Position numbers and translations under genes: made by a program. Positions 30,608-42,430 of a DNA stretch of 64,000 nucleotides are shown here, one piece after another. Numbering within the stretch: the stretch's first letter is position 1; each line of letters opens with the position of its first letter. The stretch lies in assembly GCA_037178625.1 (NCBI GenBank), contig CM074129.1:1860001-1924000 (forward strand), written 5' to 3'. The notes beneath the pieces are model-generated. The model worked only from the letters and a program-made list of their open reading frames with translations, searched no databases and was not told where the DNA came from. This DNA is from Skeletonema tropicum (Eukaryota > Bacillariophyta > Thalassiosirophyceae > Thalassiosirales > Thalassiosiraceae).

Positions 30608-32083
30608 GACCCGTTCTGTCAATCCGATTTCGCGCGTATTTTGAGGCGGATTTCAAGGCCGATTTCGGCTTCCCGCCATTTGAAATCCGCGTATTTTGCT
30701 CTCATTGACAGAACGAAATACGAAATCCACCTGTGCTTGCGTATTTTATGAGCCGCCGCACCACCCGCCACCAGCCATCACCCGCCACTGACGCCCGCCT
30801 CCTACTACCTACCCTACTACCCTATTGACCATGAAGTACAACATAGTAGAACACCTTCAACACCGGCAACCACATGTCTTTCAAACCCAAAATATCGTTC
30901 CTAAACCCATTTTAAACGTAGAATCGAATGGTGGCATCGCTTTGTACCGATATTAAGTGTGTGACGACGTATTGGTCATTAAATAAAGCGTTTCCGTATT
31001 TCGACTGAGCGTCGACGGTCAATGAGGGTCAATCATTCCATATTACCGCCCATTCCATGGAATATAACCCTTCCATTTCCTTCATATAACTAAACTATGG
31101 GAGTGTTGAATGTTATTGGTGAGGAGCAATCCATATCACTCGCATTATCAAGCTACTGAAGGAACAAATCGATCAGGATAACATCACTCATTTCAACTAT
31201 AATGAGCTAATATTCTTAGTATGTAGATGCAGGGCACCAATCTGTTGTTCCCCCTCATTCTCAATAGTTTAATAAAAATAATTCTGCTCAATACATTGTG
31301 TCTTTCAATTATATTGCCTCATGGGGGAGCTGCTATAATAGCCTCATTAACCTCCCAACAGGTGATGTGGGTTGTACATTTAACTCTAACTCTGTAGACG
31401 AAGTTTATGGATAGCCAAGCTAGGCGGCAAACCAAAGATTATTATTGTGTAATCATTGGGGAGGGATGTACCAAGATCAGAGCAGCGTAACACAATTAAA
31501 CATAATGATAACACCGTCGGCGGCACGGGCCGAGCGGACTTATTCGGTCCTGATATCGCATCAAACGACACCATAGGGCCACCCAATAAAGTCACCACGT
31601 TGAGGATATCTTCCCTAGGTATTATAACACGAAATAACATTATTTCTTGCGTTATCCGCCAAACATTTAATGCACAAATAATGACATGCAGCGATCGACA
31701 TCATCATTTCTCGACACAACAAACTATATCTTATAGAATACGCTGCCTACAACGCCGACCGGCGGCTCTAACGGAAGCTCATAACATGCGCCAACTTATA
31801 GCGGCCGGATTTTGTGGTGGCTGGTTGGACAGGGGTGTATAAGTGACATAATGGGAGGGCATAGGGGGGTGTTGTTTTCATCTTGCGTGGAAGATGTTGG
31901 CGGGCTCAAATCGGCTCGAAATAGATACGCTCGAAATACGTGAAAAACCTCAAAAAAAGCAGGGCCGATTTCAAGAGGTTTTTGACGTATTTTAGGGGTG
32001 GCGGATTTCAGATGTGGCGGGAAGCAAAATCGGCCTCAAAATCGGCTCGAAATACGCGCGAAATATCATTGACAGAACGGGTC
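30608..32083. mobile_element. Element C: 1.48-kb PIF/Harbinger-like non-autonomous element
   Basis: Termini GACCCGTTCTGTCAAT (30608) and ATTGACAGAACGGGTC (ending 32083), flanked by TTA at 30605-30607 and 32084-32086. The 3-bp TTA duplication is typical of PIF/Harbinger. Inverted-repeat similarity continues for about 95 bp (GCGCGTATTT, GGCCGATTT, GCTTCCCGCCA in both arms). The left arm contains an extra inverted copy of the tip at 30704-30715. Interior open frames at 31386-31640 and 31456-31842 show no transposase motif. Confidence 0.78.
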
Positions 32084-32331
32084 TTATATTACCATATAGG
32101 ACGCAAACACACCATGGTCACGGTGGATTCGCCTTAGCATTTGTGATCGCTAACTATCGCTAACTGTGACATCCCAAAATCTGATGAGAAGCCCATCACT
32201 ATGTCGATATCTTCCGTCAACTCGTTACTACTGTCTACTCTATCTATGCCATTATGCCGTTTCAATGCAAAAATGAAGACATATTTGGCTGCATCATTCT
32301 TCGCCTCATATGATTTGGTACTACTTATCGA

Positions 32332-34391
32332 TTACCTAGGTTCGGCTTCAGCACAAAGAGTAACACCATGTGCCTCAAACATGTGAACACGGAGAGCCAC
32401 ATTAAGTAAGCGCTTACTGCAATGAGGACAAGTGCTGACCATCGTATCCTCTTTCGATACTTTCACCTGCGCCGTTTCATCAGCATCATTTCCGACTGCG
32501 CCATCGCCATTATCTTCTGCAGATGTAGATGAATCGAATACCATCAGAGGTTGATGGAGAGCAACCTCCCCATTGATGTCTGCGACTAAAGATCCTTCAT
32601 CGACCTCGACAGTATCAATTTGTGTCTCTGCAACAGCGCTATTATTGATTTCGACATCTTCTGCTCTGGGACGTCGGGGAGCATATTTATTAGGACGCTT
32701 TGACTCCTCTTTCAAACGCAAAATATTAGATTGTATGAATTCAGCACTCTTCAAGTAATACTGAATGAACACCTTCTTCTTGAGTTCCTTCCCGCGAGTA
32801 GCGCCCATCTGACGCATCAATTGGTTCCAGATTGCATGGGCGCTTTCGATGTTTTGCTCGTCAAAACCGCCAAGAGTTCCCCGCATAGTCAGCTGGTCAA
32901 GAAGATGGCCAATGAAGAGGAGATGACTTTTGGGGAATGCAGGAAGTTTTGACTTCCACTCGGCAATCGGTACGTCTGTTACTAATAGCTTGACAATGAG
33001 ATCTTTGAGCTTCTTAATGTTCGCTTCAAAGTCTTTAATTGCCTTGTCGGACTGCTTATTGACGGATTTCATTACTCGTTGGATTTTGAACCATAGAGAC
33101 ACAACTTCCTTCATTCGCAATGTGAAATTACTCAACTCTTCCTTCAGATCTTGTTGTTCGATGATAGGATCAAACTCATCGAACATGTCACTGTATATGA
33201 CTTCACTATGCTCCGCATAATTCATGCAATGGTTACCGACCATTTGTGCTTCAAAGTAAGTTTGCCTGTCACAACCGTTCTTCTTCAATACTTCCTCAAA
33301 CTTTCTCTTCGAATGACCACCATGATTTTTCAGATACTCCTCACATTCCAAAATTGTATTGTCGGTAATGCTGATCTGCTCCATGAGCACGACAATGTAA
33401 TCAGCAAGGTTGGAATTTTCTTTCGTGCTGTTGACCAGTTCCGTAGCTTCAGTCTCCAATTGCTTCTCGAGATGCTTTAACTCATCCTCGAGCTGCTGCT
33501 GTTTCTCACGCAGCTCTGCTGTTGCTTCCTCAGTCAACGAAAAGTCTTCTCCGATGGTTTCTTTGATGACTTCCAACTCATCAGTCCGTGAAAGTAAATC
33601 AGCGACAACAGTGCTCTGCCTAGTGAATACGGATTTAGTGTCCTTCTCCTGTTCGGTAAGAAACTCTTTGTATCTATATAACTTCTTCAATACCAATTCA
33701 ATCGTCTCACGGAATGCTACCTGCTCCGTGCCAGAAGATCGGGCAGCTGCTTTCTTCTCGATGCATTCGTAAGCAGAAATAGACAAATTTACGAGCCAGT
33801 TCGTGAACCCCAGCACGACATGCATTGATGCCTTCGTCACACAGTCAAGTGGAATATTGAGTATTGGCTCGTGAATGATGCTGTTTGAATATTTTTGTGT
33901 GATATTCGACCGGAACTTAGGTTTCTTTCTGTCTTGGTCCCTGCCTTTCGCATGATACATTTCTTGTTGAGGTCCCACGGCCGTTCGCACATTCGTTTGT
34001 CGGCACGTTTCTTCTTCTTTATTGCCTCGGTGAGGATTCCGTCTTTGGCTTCACCCAAGACCATCTTGCATTTAGAACATATCACTTTGAGGTGATCAAT
34101 ATTACTGGGATCAAGAGGGAAGTTGAAGCATGACACTGCTGTATCGCGACTACGGAATAATTGAGAAGGAGCGGTTAGCTTCATTGGGGCCGAGTTATTC
34201 TGACCTCTCTTTGAACGACGCTGTGGAGCCACCACAGTTGTTGCAGATTCTCTGCCACATTTTGATGTTTTTGAAGATGATGGAGTAACAAATTGCCCGG
34301 ATGAACCTGACACTGGAGTATACACCCCAGTTGGCGCATTTTGGCGGCTACCGCTATCTCTATTGTGGCTAGAATTGGGGGTTGTTGCCAT
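32332..34391 (-). pseudogene. Transposon-type protein gene, split by a frame break
   Basis: ATG at 34391 opens a frame of about 184 codons with a basic N terminus and a CxxC pair (VICSKCKMVLGE). It runs into 33837 with nonsense after about 33950. A second frame covers 33990-32332 (552 codons, no convincing start of its own). It has NIPLDCVTKASMHVVLGFTN, long coiled coils (ELREKQQQLEDELKHLEKQL), KSKLPAFPKSHLLFIGHLLD and GGFDEQNIESAHAIWNQLMR, then an acidic region and one C-terminal C2H2 finger (CPHCSKRLLNVALRVHMFEAHG). The last two blocks resemble the terminal region of uncharacterised transposon-derived proteins common in invertebrates (pattern G-x-EQ-x2-E-x-x-HA). That places it with DNA transposons, but no DDE catalytic core is visible here. 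It lies next to elements B and C. Assignment moderate. Confidence 0.5.
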
Positions 34392-34564
34392 GGTTAGCAA
34401 GAATGAGTGCACAAGATGATGTGGAAATGACGCTTGGCGCAAAAAAAAAACTAGATTCCCCAAAATCCAATAATAGTTCTCATAATGATCTCACGCACAA
34501 AAACGTTAATACCGTTTGTATACACTAAATATTTTAGGGGTGAATGCTTTTGACAACCAACTAG

Positions 34565-34639
34565 TGAGACGGCAACACCCAGCATATTCTAACTCGCAAG
34601 AGTCTGGGGAACACGAATATGTTGGGTGTTGCCGTCTCA
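34565..34639. mobile_element. 75-bp hairpin element
   Basis: Arms TGAGACGGCAACACCCAGCA and its near-complement (GTTGGGTGTTGCCGTCTCA) with two mismatches over about 25 bp and a 25-nt loop. It lies 174 bp upstream of the 34391 start. A tiny MITE remnant is likely; a regulatory hairpin cannot be ruled out. Confidence 0.55.
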
Positions 34640-35197
34640 GGGGTGTTTTATTGGTCGAACTCACTAACTACCCTCTACGTAGGAATTAGGTAAAAGTCGG
34701 AGTCACACAAATGTCGTCTGCCGCGGTCTCGAATCCACCGTGTGGCGTGTGGTGCCGGTGCTCCTCATCTTGCTTTGTGATATGTTGAGTGGAGATGAAA
34801 AAGTGTTTGGCGATAGTTAGCCCGTCAAGAAAATATATTGATTTTTGCCTGTTTTGGGCTGCAAGGGTTAACAAATGTCATAGCGATAGTCATATCACAC
34901 GTCATGTACTATTCCTACGTTGATACTCCTACTTTTGAACTTAGACCGCCCGGGAGGCTTAGAACTCGTGACCGTGCAACTTACTTAGTCGTAAGCAGAG
35001 CTTGCTCCGGCCGGTACGGTACCGGCGGACCCGGGGACACCCAGGGACATTGTACTCCGAGCTCGAGCCGAAGGATGAGAATGTACTGTATGTGAAGTCC
35101 CACCTCGCTCCCACCTATTTATCCCGCCCACTACACAGGATCTTCTGTCATACATGGGAGTCCTCTTCAGAGGGACTCTGCATGCTGAGTCCTCCAA
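34640..35197. other. Intergenic with a GC-rich patch
   Basis: Contains 35024-35055 (GGCGGACCCGGGGACACCCA...), a motif that recurs at 47225-47262. No gene supported. Confidence 0.35.
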
Positions 35198-35233
35198 GTG
35201 ACTCAGACAGATGTTTTTCTGAAGATGTTATGT

Positions 35234-37660
35234 AGGGTGAGAGCAAGTCCCACGTCTACTCCAACATCTCCACCGAGTGACGGTGGTGGCGGTGGCGGTG
35301 GCGATGGTGGCGATGATGGTGATGGTGGTGGAGGAGGTAAATCTACTCCTACCCCATCTCCTCCTCCCAACTCCAACTCCAACCCCAATTCCTATTCCAA
35401 CTCAAGCTCAAGGACCCTCCACCTCCAACTCCAACTCCAACGACTTTTTCGCGAGGTAGTCTTCAAATTCAAATACCTCTCCGTGTGCTCCGGTTCTGGT
35501 GTCGGTGACGAACTCGAGATGGGCTGCTTGACCAGCGCAGAACTACCATTGACGCACTCATGGCCTCAGGAGAAGCCACCGCCCGTGTCCGTGCGCGTCG
35601 ATTCCTCGGGACAGATGCAACATTGGCGCCGTCTCCTGTCAACGTCAACGTCAACTTTCGCCCCGAAAGGTTTCAAAGTCGTCCAAGTCGCCTAGTTTGG
35701 CTTCATCGGTGATAGTGACTCCCTCCTACGGTGATTTTGGAAACTCCTCCTCCTGCTGCGACAAAGTTCCTGTGACTGTGACCTCCAAATCTTCACGAGC
35801 TCCTACGCAAGCTCCTGTCACTCCTTCACCTAAGAATGCTCCTGCTCCTGTAACTCCAGCTCTTACTCCTACTCCTACAAAAGCTCCAGCTCCAGTGACT
35901 CCTTCACCTACGCAAGCTCCTGTCACTCCTTCACTCATCCAAGCTCCTGTGACTTCCAAACCTACACAAACCCCGTCAACTCCCTCACCTACGCAAGCGC
36001 AAGCTCTGTTCTGTCACCCTTCACCCACGAAAGCGAAAGCGCCTGCCACTTCTCCTAAGAAAGCTTCTGCTACTTCTTCACCTACCTACAAAAGCTCCTG
36101 TGACCCCAGCTCCTACGAAAGATCCTATGACTCCCTCACCTACAGCTACAGAAGCAGAAGCTCCCGCTCCCGTGAAAGCAGTGACAGTGACCCTCACTCC
36201 AACTCCAACAAGTGCCGCAGCCGCAACAATGCTACCCACATCCACTCCCACAGAACAGTGCCGCCCCGAAGTAATCGACAACGACCTCCTCTCCATCCTC
36301 ACTCCATCCAAACAACAATGCATCGACTCTGGCAACTCTATCTCGGATGAAACATTCCAATCCACCCTGTCCTCTTTCCTTGCCAACTCTGGCAACTCTA
36401 TCTCGGATGAAACATTCCAATCCACCCTGTCCTCTTTCCTTGCCATTTTTGACGAGAGCAACACCTGCTGGGATACCCTCTGCGGCAACTCGGATATAAC
36501 GAGTGATCTCTTTTTTCAGTGCCGATGTCACTGTGTCCGTCGATGACTGCATCCTCGATCACATTCTCAACGTGGCGTTTCAATCGCATTACTCGGACGA
36601 TGGTGGATCCAGTGTGCGTCGCAGCCTCCTAGAGTCGTGTTGCGAGAGTGCACCTAAGTACCGAGAGTGATTTGAACTTTTATGCCAAATATTTGTATTT
36701 GTTGCTTAGTGCCGATGCGTCGTGTGCCGAGCAGGGAAGTGTGGGGATTAATGATGAGGAGTGGAATACGGCTACGAATGACTTTTGGTCACATTGTTTG
36801 GTGCTACTCAGAGTGTTGGTGTTGGGGTGCGGAACCTTGTGAGAAGGAGGATGTGGTGGTGGTGAGTGTGGAGGTGCCTCCACCTCCTCCCGTGGATGAG
36901 AACGCTGCCCTTTCCGAGGATACGATGGACTTCCTCTTTCCGACAATGGTCAAGTTTGTACCATTACCGCAGTGAGAACCTCTGCGGACGAAACTCGTTC
37001 CCTGGAACTTTCCTTTTATCATCAAGTGGAGACCAAGACCGATAGCCTCGACTTGGGTATTGTGGAACGTGCTTTGATTGAGAAAGTTTGCGAGGATGCA
37101 GGGAATGAGAGGCGTTTGAATGAGTGGGAAACAGAGGTGGTTGATATGGATACTTCCCCTGAAGATGATGTTTCAGAAGTTTGTATGTATCTGTATCTGT
37201 TCGTTTTTGAATGCATTCTCCATTCTCATTTTTTGGCCAATGGACCTTATTCACACTCTCACTTCACCGTTTCTTCTCAGACACAGACACCTGCACCTCC
37301 CCTCATCCTCACCCCGAATCACACCTGCCAAGTCATCCACAGAGCCATCACCATTCTCCTCCACGGTCCCATCACCCCCAACGAAGAATCCCACTACCTC
37401 TCTCCAAGATCAAGATCTCCTCCCTCTTTCCCCTCCATTTGAACGGTACCAACATCTCTTCTCCATGAATTTTACCCCGAAGAAACGATCACCACCAAGT
37501 CCACCCACACGCCTCTAACGCATCGTCATCCACACTCAGCGCCTTTGGAATTACCGCAGCCGCCACGGCATTTCTTACCGTTGGTATCACCAAGCGCTTC
37601 TCACTCAGAAGGAAGAAGAAGAAGATAGCGAAGAGGAGTGCAAGGGACACGATGAATTGA
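35234..37660 (+). pseudogene. Decayed gene for a Pro/Thr-rich cell-surface protein
   Basis: Coding-like plus-strand sequence that changes frame repeatedly. In order: a Gly/Pro/Asn linker (about 35270-35410), a short conserved-looking block (DALMASGEATARVRARRFLG, about 35545-35610), and a long run of PT.APVTP repeats (35790-36080). Next come a 20-residue tandem duplication (SGNSISDETFQSTLSSFLAN), a Cys-bearing helical region (ESNTCWDTLCG, then VDDCILDHILNVAFQSHYSD, ESDLNFYAKYLYLLLSADAS) and an acidic region (ERALIEKVCEDAGNERRLNE). A good intron follows at 37179-37280 (GTTTGT...TTCTCAG). The end is a membrane segment with a basic tail (STLSAFGITAAATAFLTVGI, then RRKKKKIAKRSARDTMN) stopping at 37660. 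The order fits a secreted or wall-attached type I membrane protein of a kind seen in diatoms. At least four frame changes mean no full protein as drawn. Confidence 0.6.
36326..36445. repeat. Exact 60-bp tandem duplication
   Basis: 36326-36385 and 36386-36445 look identical base for base and keep the reading frame, giving two copies of a 20-residue unit. No visible divergence implies a recent event. Confidence 0.93.
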
Positions 37661-37980
37661 CCATATTGCCAGCACCGCCGAGTTGACGATTGCCGATGAG
37701 TCGAATCCCAAGCATCATGTGGTGAATGGTGAATGACGAGGAGAGGGAGCATTGGCGTGAGCTTGGCATTGGCATGGGGGATGTCTAGATCCCATTCGAG
37801 TTGAAGATTGTGATTTTGAGACATGAATTTGATGAACGCTAATAAAACTCGCTTAAAGCTGTAAACAAGCTTGACTTTAGACCTCTGCCTCTGGAAATCA
37901 TCCATCGGAACCCCTACGGAGAAAGTAGCGGTAGGAATCTATTCTCCATCCAAAACGGTAGGGACACCACCCCTATCAAC
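37661..37980. other. Spacer, no gene supported
   Basis: Follows the decayed surface-protein gene. The minus-strand open frame 37489-37905 has no recognised character. Confidence 0.3.
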
Positions 37981-38251
37981 CATGAGGGGAGGGCGTAATT
38001 CGGGCGGTAGAGGCTCTCGAAGTAAGATGTCTCGCAATGATCAGGAATTGACTGATCGTGAGGCACGTCTTCGCGCTAGGTCGGCTGCAGCGGAGGAGAG
38101 AAGTAGTGTACCACCTCCAAATGAAGCTGAACAAGTTGCTGCTCCCAATGATGGCTTGGAGTGCGCCTGCTTTAACGAGGCAATTGCAAATACCGATGAT
38201 CATGTCTTCATTACGCCATGCGAGCATCATTATGATGCTGTCGTCCAATGA
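37981..38251 (+). CDS. Possible small or truncated protein (89 aa), unknown
   Basis: ATG at 37981. Gly/Arg/Ser-rich start (MRGGRNSGGRGSRSKMSRND), then a charged helix (ELTDREARLRARSAAAEERS) and a Cys/His-containing end (GLECACFNEAIANTDDHVF, then TPCEHHYD) that looks like the opening of a zinc-binding domain cut short by the stop. The surrounding DNA is transposon-rich, so this may be a gene fragment. No family recognised. Confidence 0.3.
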
Positions 38252-40768
38252 ACATGAAGAGGCAGTCTGCCCGGAGGCGGAGGAGTCAATCTTCCAGCGA
38301 TGACTCTGTCTTCAATCATGGGATGAGAGGCTGGAAGAATACTTTATCACGTACTACATTGACAATGGGGCATACATAGGCCCTTTCAGTTTTTGGATGC
38401 GGCATCTTTTTTCATCCCACAACTCACAAATCGGCAACCCATCATGACCATCACGTTGGGCCGCCAAGCCATAGCACGATCAATTAGGATTGATTTCGTA
38501 GAACCTACAGACGTATCGGCGGCTATATCTAAGGCATCCATTTTTGGTCTATTTTGGTGGAGGTGGTTAATATCGTCGACGAGGACATGCAATATTCGAT
38601 TCACAAGGCCCCCACAGCGCTCTTTGCTCTATATTGATATTGATGACCGATGTGGGTGGTCAAAATGTCATGGTATCTGCCTCGGAATCACTGCTAGGCC
38701 ATGTCTTGAGGGTGTAATATTTTCGTCATTGTGAACAGATTCACGTGTGCGCACAAAACCTCGATTGGGTGGCATCAACGTTTGCAAGGACACATAATAT
38801 CACAGTCACATGACCAAACAATTGATATAACGTCCAGTTACCATGTGATAATGCAAGACCAAAGTCACCTTGCTCTTTTTTATATGCTGCAGCCTGTACC
38901 ATATTATTATCAACATGTAATCTAGCAGACAAGGTAAGTGCTTGTGTGAAAGTTGCGTCTACTATGATAATACAATCATTAAAATAAGAATAAATATATA
39001 TATAATAGTTTTATGATGTTATTATTATGTTGATTGTTGCATAGGTCGACAGGAAGACACATGTTACACCCCAGATGCATCAAATAGACTCTCTTTTCTT
39101 CTAGCTGACAAGACTCCTTAGATAATGTCACCACATCCTCCCTCCAGTGCAGTACTTCTCAACAAAAGATATCCACCATCGTTCGAAATTAATAACTTCT
39201 ACCGGCGGTTGCGTGTATTGTTTGTTTGACACCCTATTCATCTCTTATATCAACAGCAGATTGGTTCCAGGTTGATGCTTCATCTAAAGCAGAATGCCGC
39301 CTACTTGCCTCGATGATAACAATGCAATTACCGACTAATTTCGAAGAGAAGACACAGTTATCAACACTCACATTGCCGCTGCTACTGAAGCTGAGCAGTA
39401 ATCATCCGCTATCTCAGATTGATTGTAAGCTTTTTGTCCACTGAAGCCGTAGTATTGCGAGTGAGGATGAAAGGAGTTGCATCAGAAGACATCTTCAATG
39501 AGAGCATATCGACAGTAGAATTCCACTTGGGAGCACAGCATGCTGTTGCAGTCCTGATCATTATCCCCTCCGTCAAAGTATACAATGCCCTCCCTCACGT
39601 GTTGTATACGTAAAAATTACTGACACAAGCTACCACAACAAGGCCAGATTGTCACCTGAACTGCACCACCCGGAGACGAGACGACCCTACATCCATCAAA
39701 ACCAATATATTGTCGTATTGTCAACATCTTCACGCTCTATTTGTTGTATTATCTCCACACCCCTCCCTATTGATGTTGTGCAGTAATTGTGCGGTAAGCC
39801 ACGCAGCGTCGTTGAACAATCAAGCGGTCTCGTATCGGCGCTTTCTGACGGATTAAAGAGGAGCCGGCTCGACAACTATTGTTTCATCATCACTTCTATC
39901 GAATCGGCTAGTAATGGGAGAGTGCTTACGGCCTGAAGGTCCTCTGTTCATGAGGGGGGCGGTGCTGTTGTTGCATCTGCATCAAAATAACGGTCACTTC
40001 GTGTAGGCGACACCCAAAATAAAGGCTACGAGTGCTATCACCGTGATTCCTTCACATCATGAGGTCATATCGGTCCACTGAGGGCATCGCCGCTGGCTGT
40101 TGGTTATGCTGACCCCCGTTCCGCTCCATACCATAGCCGCTGCCGTCGCCATGGTTCTGGTGTGCAAAGTGATCGAAATTTGAAAAGTGTGTGAAACGGC
40201 TAGAAAAATGAGAGATGGGGCGCCCCGTTCCCCGCTGGAGTGACCCACGCAAAATGTGCCGCATCCAAAAAATGGATAGGGCCTACTCCCCAATAATGCT
40301 GTTGAAAGATCTGAGAAAGAACTTGCGAGGGTAAAGACTGCGATGAAAGATCTAAAGGCAGCAGTGGAATTGGATACGAAACTTGCAACTACAACAAGCA
40401 CAAGATCTAAAGCCAAGAGAGTGCAAAAAAGTTTTGCTTCTGGTAGAGGCAGATCGCATGACCAAGCGAGATAAATTATTGAGGACGAAGAAGAAAGTGA
40501 AGATTCCAGTGCACAAGATGGACTTGAACACAAAGAAAGATACTATTATTGAGTTCCTCATTAATTGGCGTCAAAAGAGTTCAAAGCTTATCCAAAGCTA
40601 GCACAAGAGCTGAAGGATGGAATTTTGACGAGGCAGAGTGAATCTAATCGTGTGACACATGCATCCAGAAAGTAGCTTATGGAGTCGGAGTTCTTCTCTC
40701 TAGGCAAGCATCTACGCGAAAAGGGAGACACATACTCATGATAGCAATCTATAATAGTTAATTAGTTC
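38252..40768. other. 2.5-kb gene-poor stretch
   Basis: AT-rich, with many short open frames on both strands (for example 38393-38734, 39226-39444, 40057-40533). None has a recognisable domain or coding-like composition. Probably degraded repeat DNA; no termini identified. Confidence 0.35.
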
Positions 40769-42195
40769 CTAGGACGTAAAGGCCGAGTCTGAGTTGTAGC
40801 AGCTGAACCAAGCTTGGTTAGAATTTGCTCCGTTGTTTGTGTTTGTGCTTTCGGTACTCTCACCCTCTAGACTTCTTCTCCGCCGCATAGTACTCGTCAG
40901 TCTCTTTAACGCTGCTTTTGTACTGGGTCGAACTGGCTCCTGATGCTGCTCAAAGAGACTACGAAGACTTTCAACGGCACCTGCATGGAACATTATACGG
41001 TGTAAATCATCCCATTCACTCTTTAATCCAATAATCCCAACTTTAATGTCGGGCGATGGCGCATCATTAGTATTCATAGTATTATTCTTGGTTTGTCCAC
41101 AAAGTCTACCGATTCGTTGGTACGCAACAGTGTTTAGACTGATAACAACTTGTGAATTCTTTGCATCCGCACCAGCCTCAGCAACAGCTGCAGGAGTAAG
41201 AGTGTTGCACTCAGAAAACTTCATAAGACTCTTGAACGCCGATTCTTCTAACTTACAGGCTGTCTTGTCCATCAATTGGCGAACAACAGCAGGCTTAGTA
41301 TCCACTTTGCGCCGTTTGTTCTTGTTAGATGATAGAGCCTTGGCAGACGCCGAAGCAGCAGCGGCAGCTTCGGGCTGAACAAGAGACCCAGTGATGTTCT
41401 AATAGATAACAGAGCAGCATTAGGGTGACATTATGACGGGAGAATAGCATGTGCAATGACCGAACAACAACTATGGTCTTGTAAACGACTCTTTCTCTCC
41501 TTGGCCGCATTCTCCCTCCTAACGGCATTACGACGGTCGTCACGAGCCCTCTTCAATTTAGCAGACTCATCTTTCTGTGCCTGTGTCTTTTCCTTGGGCG
41601 CTCGCTTCTTCTTCTTCTTCTTTGGAGGAGGGACAACTTCCGTCGATTTCTGTTGCTGCGCCTTCTCCGTACTAGTTCGCTTTCTCTTTCCTCTGCCTCC
41701 TCCCATGTCAATCTCTGCAAGAGCCCTCGCTGCAGCTTGTTCCTTGCGCTGCTGAGATTCCAAAATACGGTTAATTGTGGACAATTGCTGCCTGTCTGTG
41801 AGCAGGCGCCATTCTCGGACTGCATTCGCCTTCCCTGTAGAAGTTCTCCTCAAAGAAAGCACCTCGGGAGGGATATCATGCGTCCCCTTTCCTTTATGGC
41901 AAGGGAATACCTCATTGATCGAGCTGTTAGAACTGAAGTCACAACGTGCAATCATATCAGCCAGACTTTCATTGCCCGTGATGCGGCTGACTCGCGATGC
42001 ACTCGCATCATTCGCAGCTTGCTGCTTCGCCGACGGCTTCAACACTCGACCAGTTCGGGACGTCTTCTTTGGAGCCTCAGTGCTCGATGAGCTGACCGCC
42101 CCCAACTCTGCAATAGGGGTGGTGTCCCTACCGTTTTGGATGGAGAGTTCATTACAATCCTTGGATTGAGCGGTCGGTTGAGTTTTGGCTGACAT
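40769..42195 (-). CDS. Basic, probably nuclear protein of unknown function, two exons
   Basis: Exon 1 41461-42195 from ATG 42195, exon 2 40769-41398. The proposed 62-nt intron starts GTCATT (weak donor) and ends CTATTAG, in phase 0. Exon 1 encodes a Ser/Thr-rich start, SRTGRVLKPSAKQQ, RRTSTGKANAVREWRLLTDR and a strongly basic region (PPPKKKKKKRAPKEKTQAQK). Exon 2 adds an Ala-rich linker, NKNKRRKVDTKPAVVRQLMD, a helical segment (SAFKSLMKFSECNTLTPAAV) and KSEWDDLHRIMFHAGAVESL before a polar tail. No catalytic motif seen. The intron is short and the donor poor, so these could be two frames broken by an indel. The gene sits beside transposon remnants and may itself be element-derived. Confidence 0.5.
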
Positions 42196-42275
42196 CGGAG
42201 GTCGGAATGATTGAGATGTTTACTAGCGTTATGCTAATTTATCTAGTGCTCGGCAAATCTTTAAAAAGTGCGACG

Positions 42276-42342
42276 GTGAGTCTACTGGCTTTTAAAACGC
42301 CAGCTCCCCCCCGTGAGTCTACTGGAGTTTAAAACGCCAGCT
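42276..42342. repeat. 30-bp direct repeat pair
   Basis: GTGAGTCTACTGG...TTTAAAACGCCAGCT at 42276-42305 and again at 42313-42342, separated by seven C bases. Each copy can form a small CTGG...CCAG hairpin. Lies between the basic-protein start and duplication copy 2. Confidence 0.8.
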
Positions 42343-42430
42343 GTCGCATGAAATTCCTTCTCCTTCTCTCCACAAACGTCTCCGTCGAAGGAGGCACTGC
42401 TTCTTTATTATATACCGTCGAAACATGGAA

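Noticed and set aside
31386..31842. Overlapping open frames in element C as a transposase
   Set aside because: No DDE or Myb-like motif visible, and two opposing frames overlap without coding character.
34840..35200. GC-rich segment with GGTCACGAGTTC as a possible tRNA T-arm
   Set aside because: No acceptor, D or anticodon arm could be folded around it by eye.
37489..37905. 138-codon minus-strand open frame
   Set aside because: Antisense to the anchor region of the decayed surface-protein gene; no independent support.
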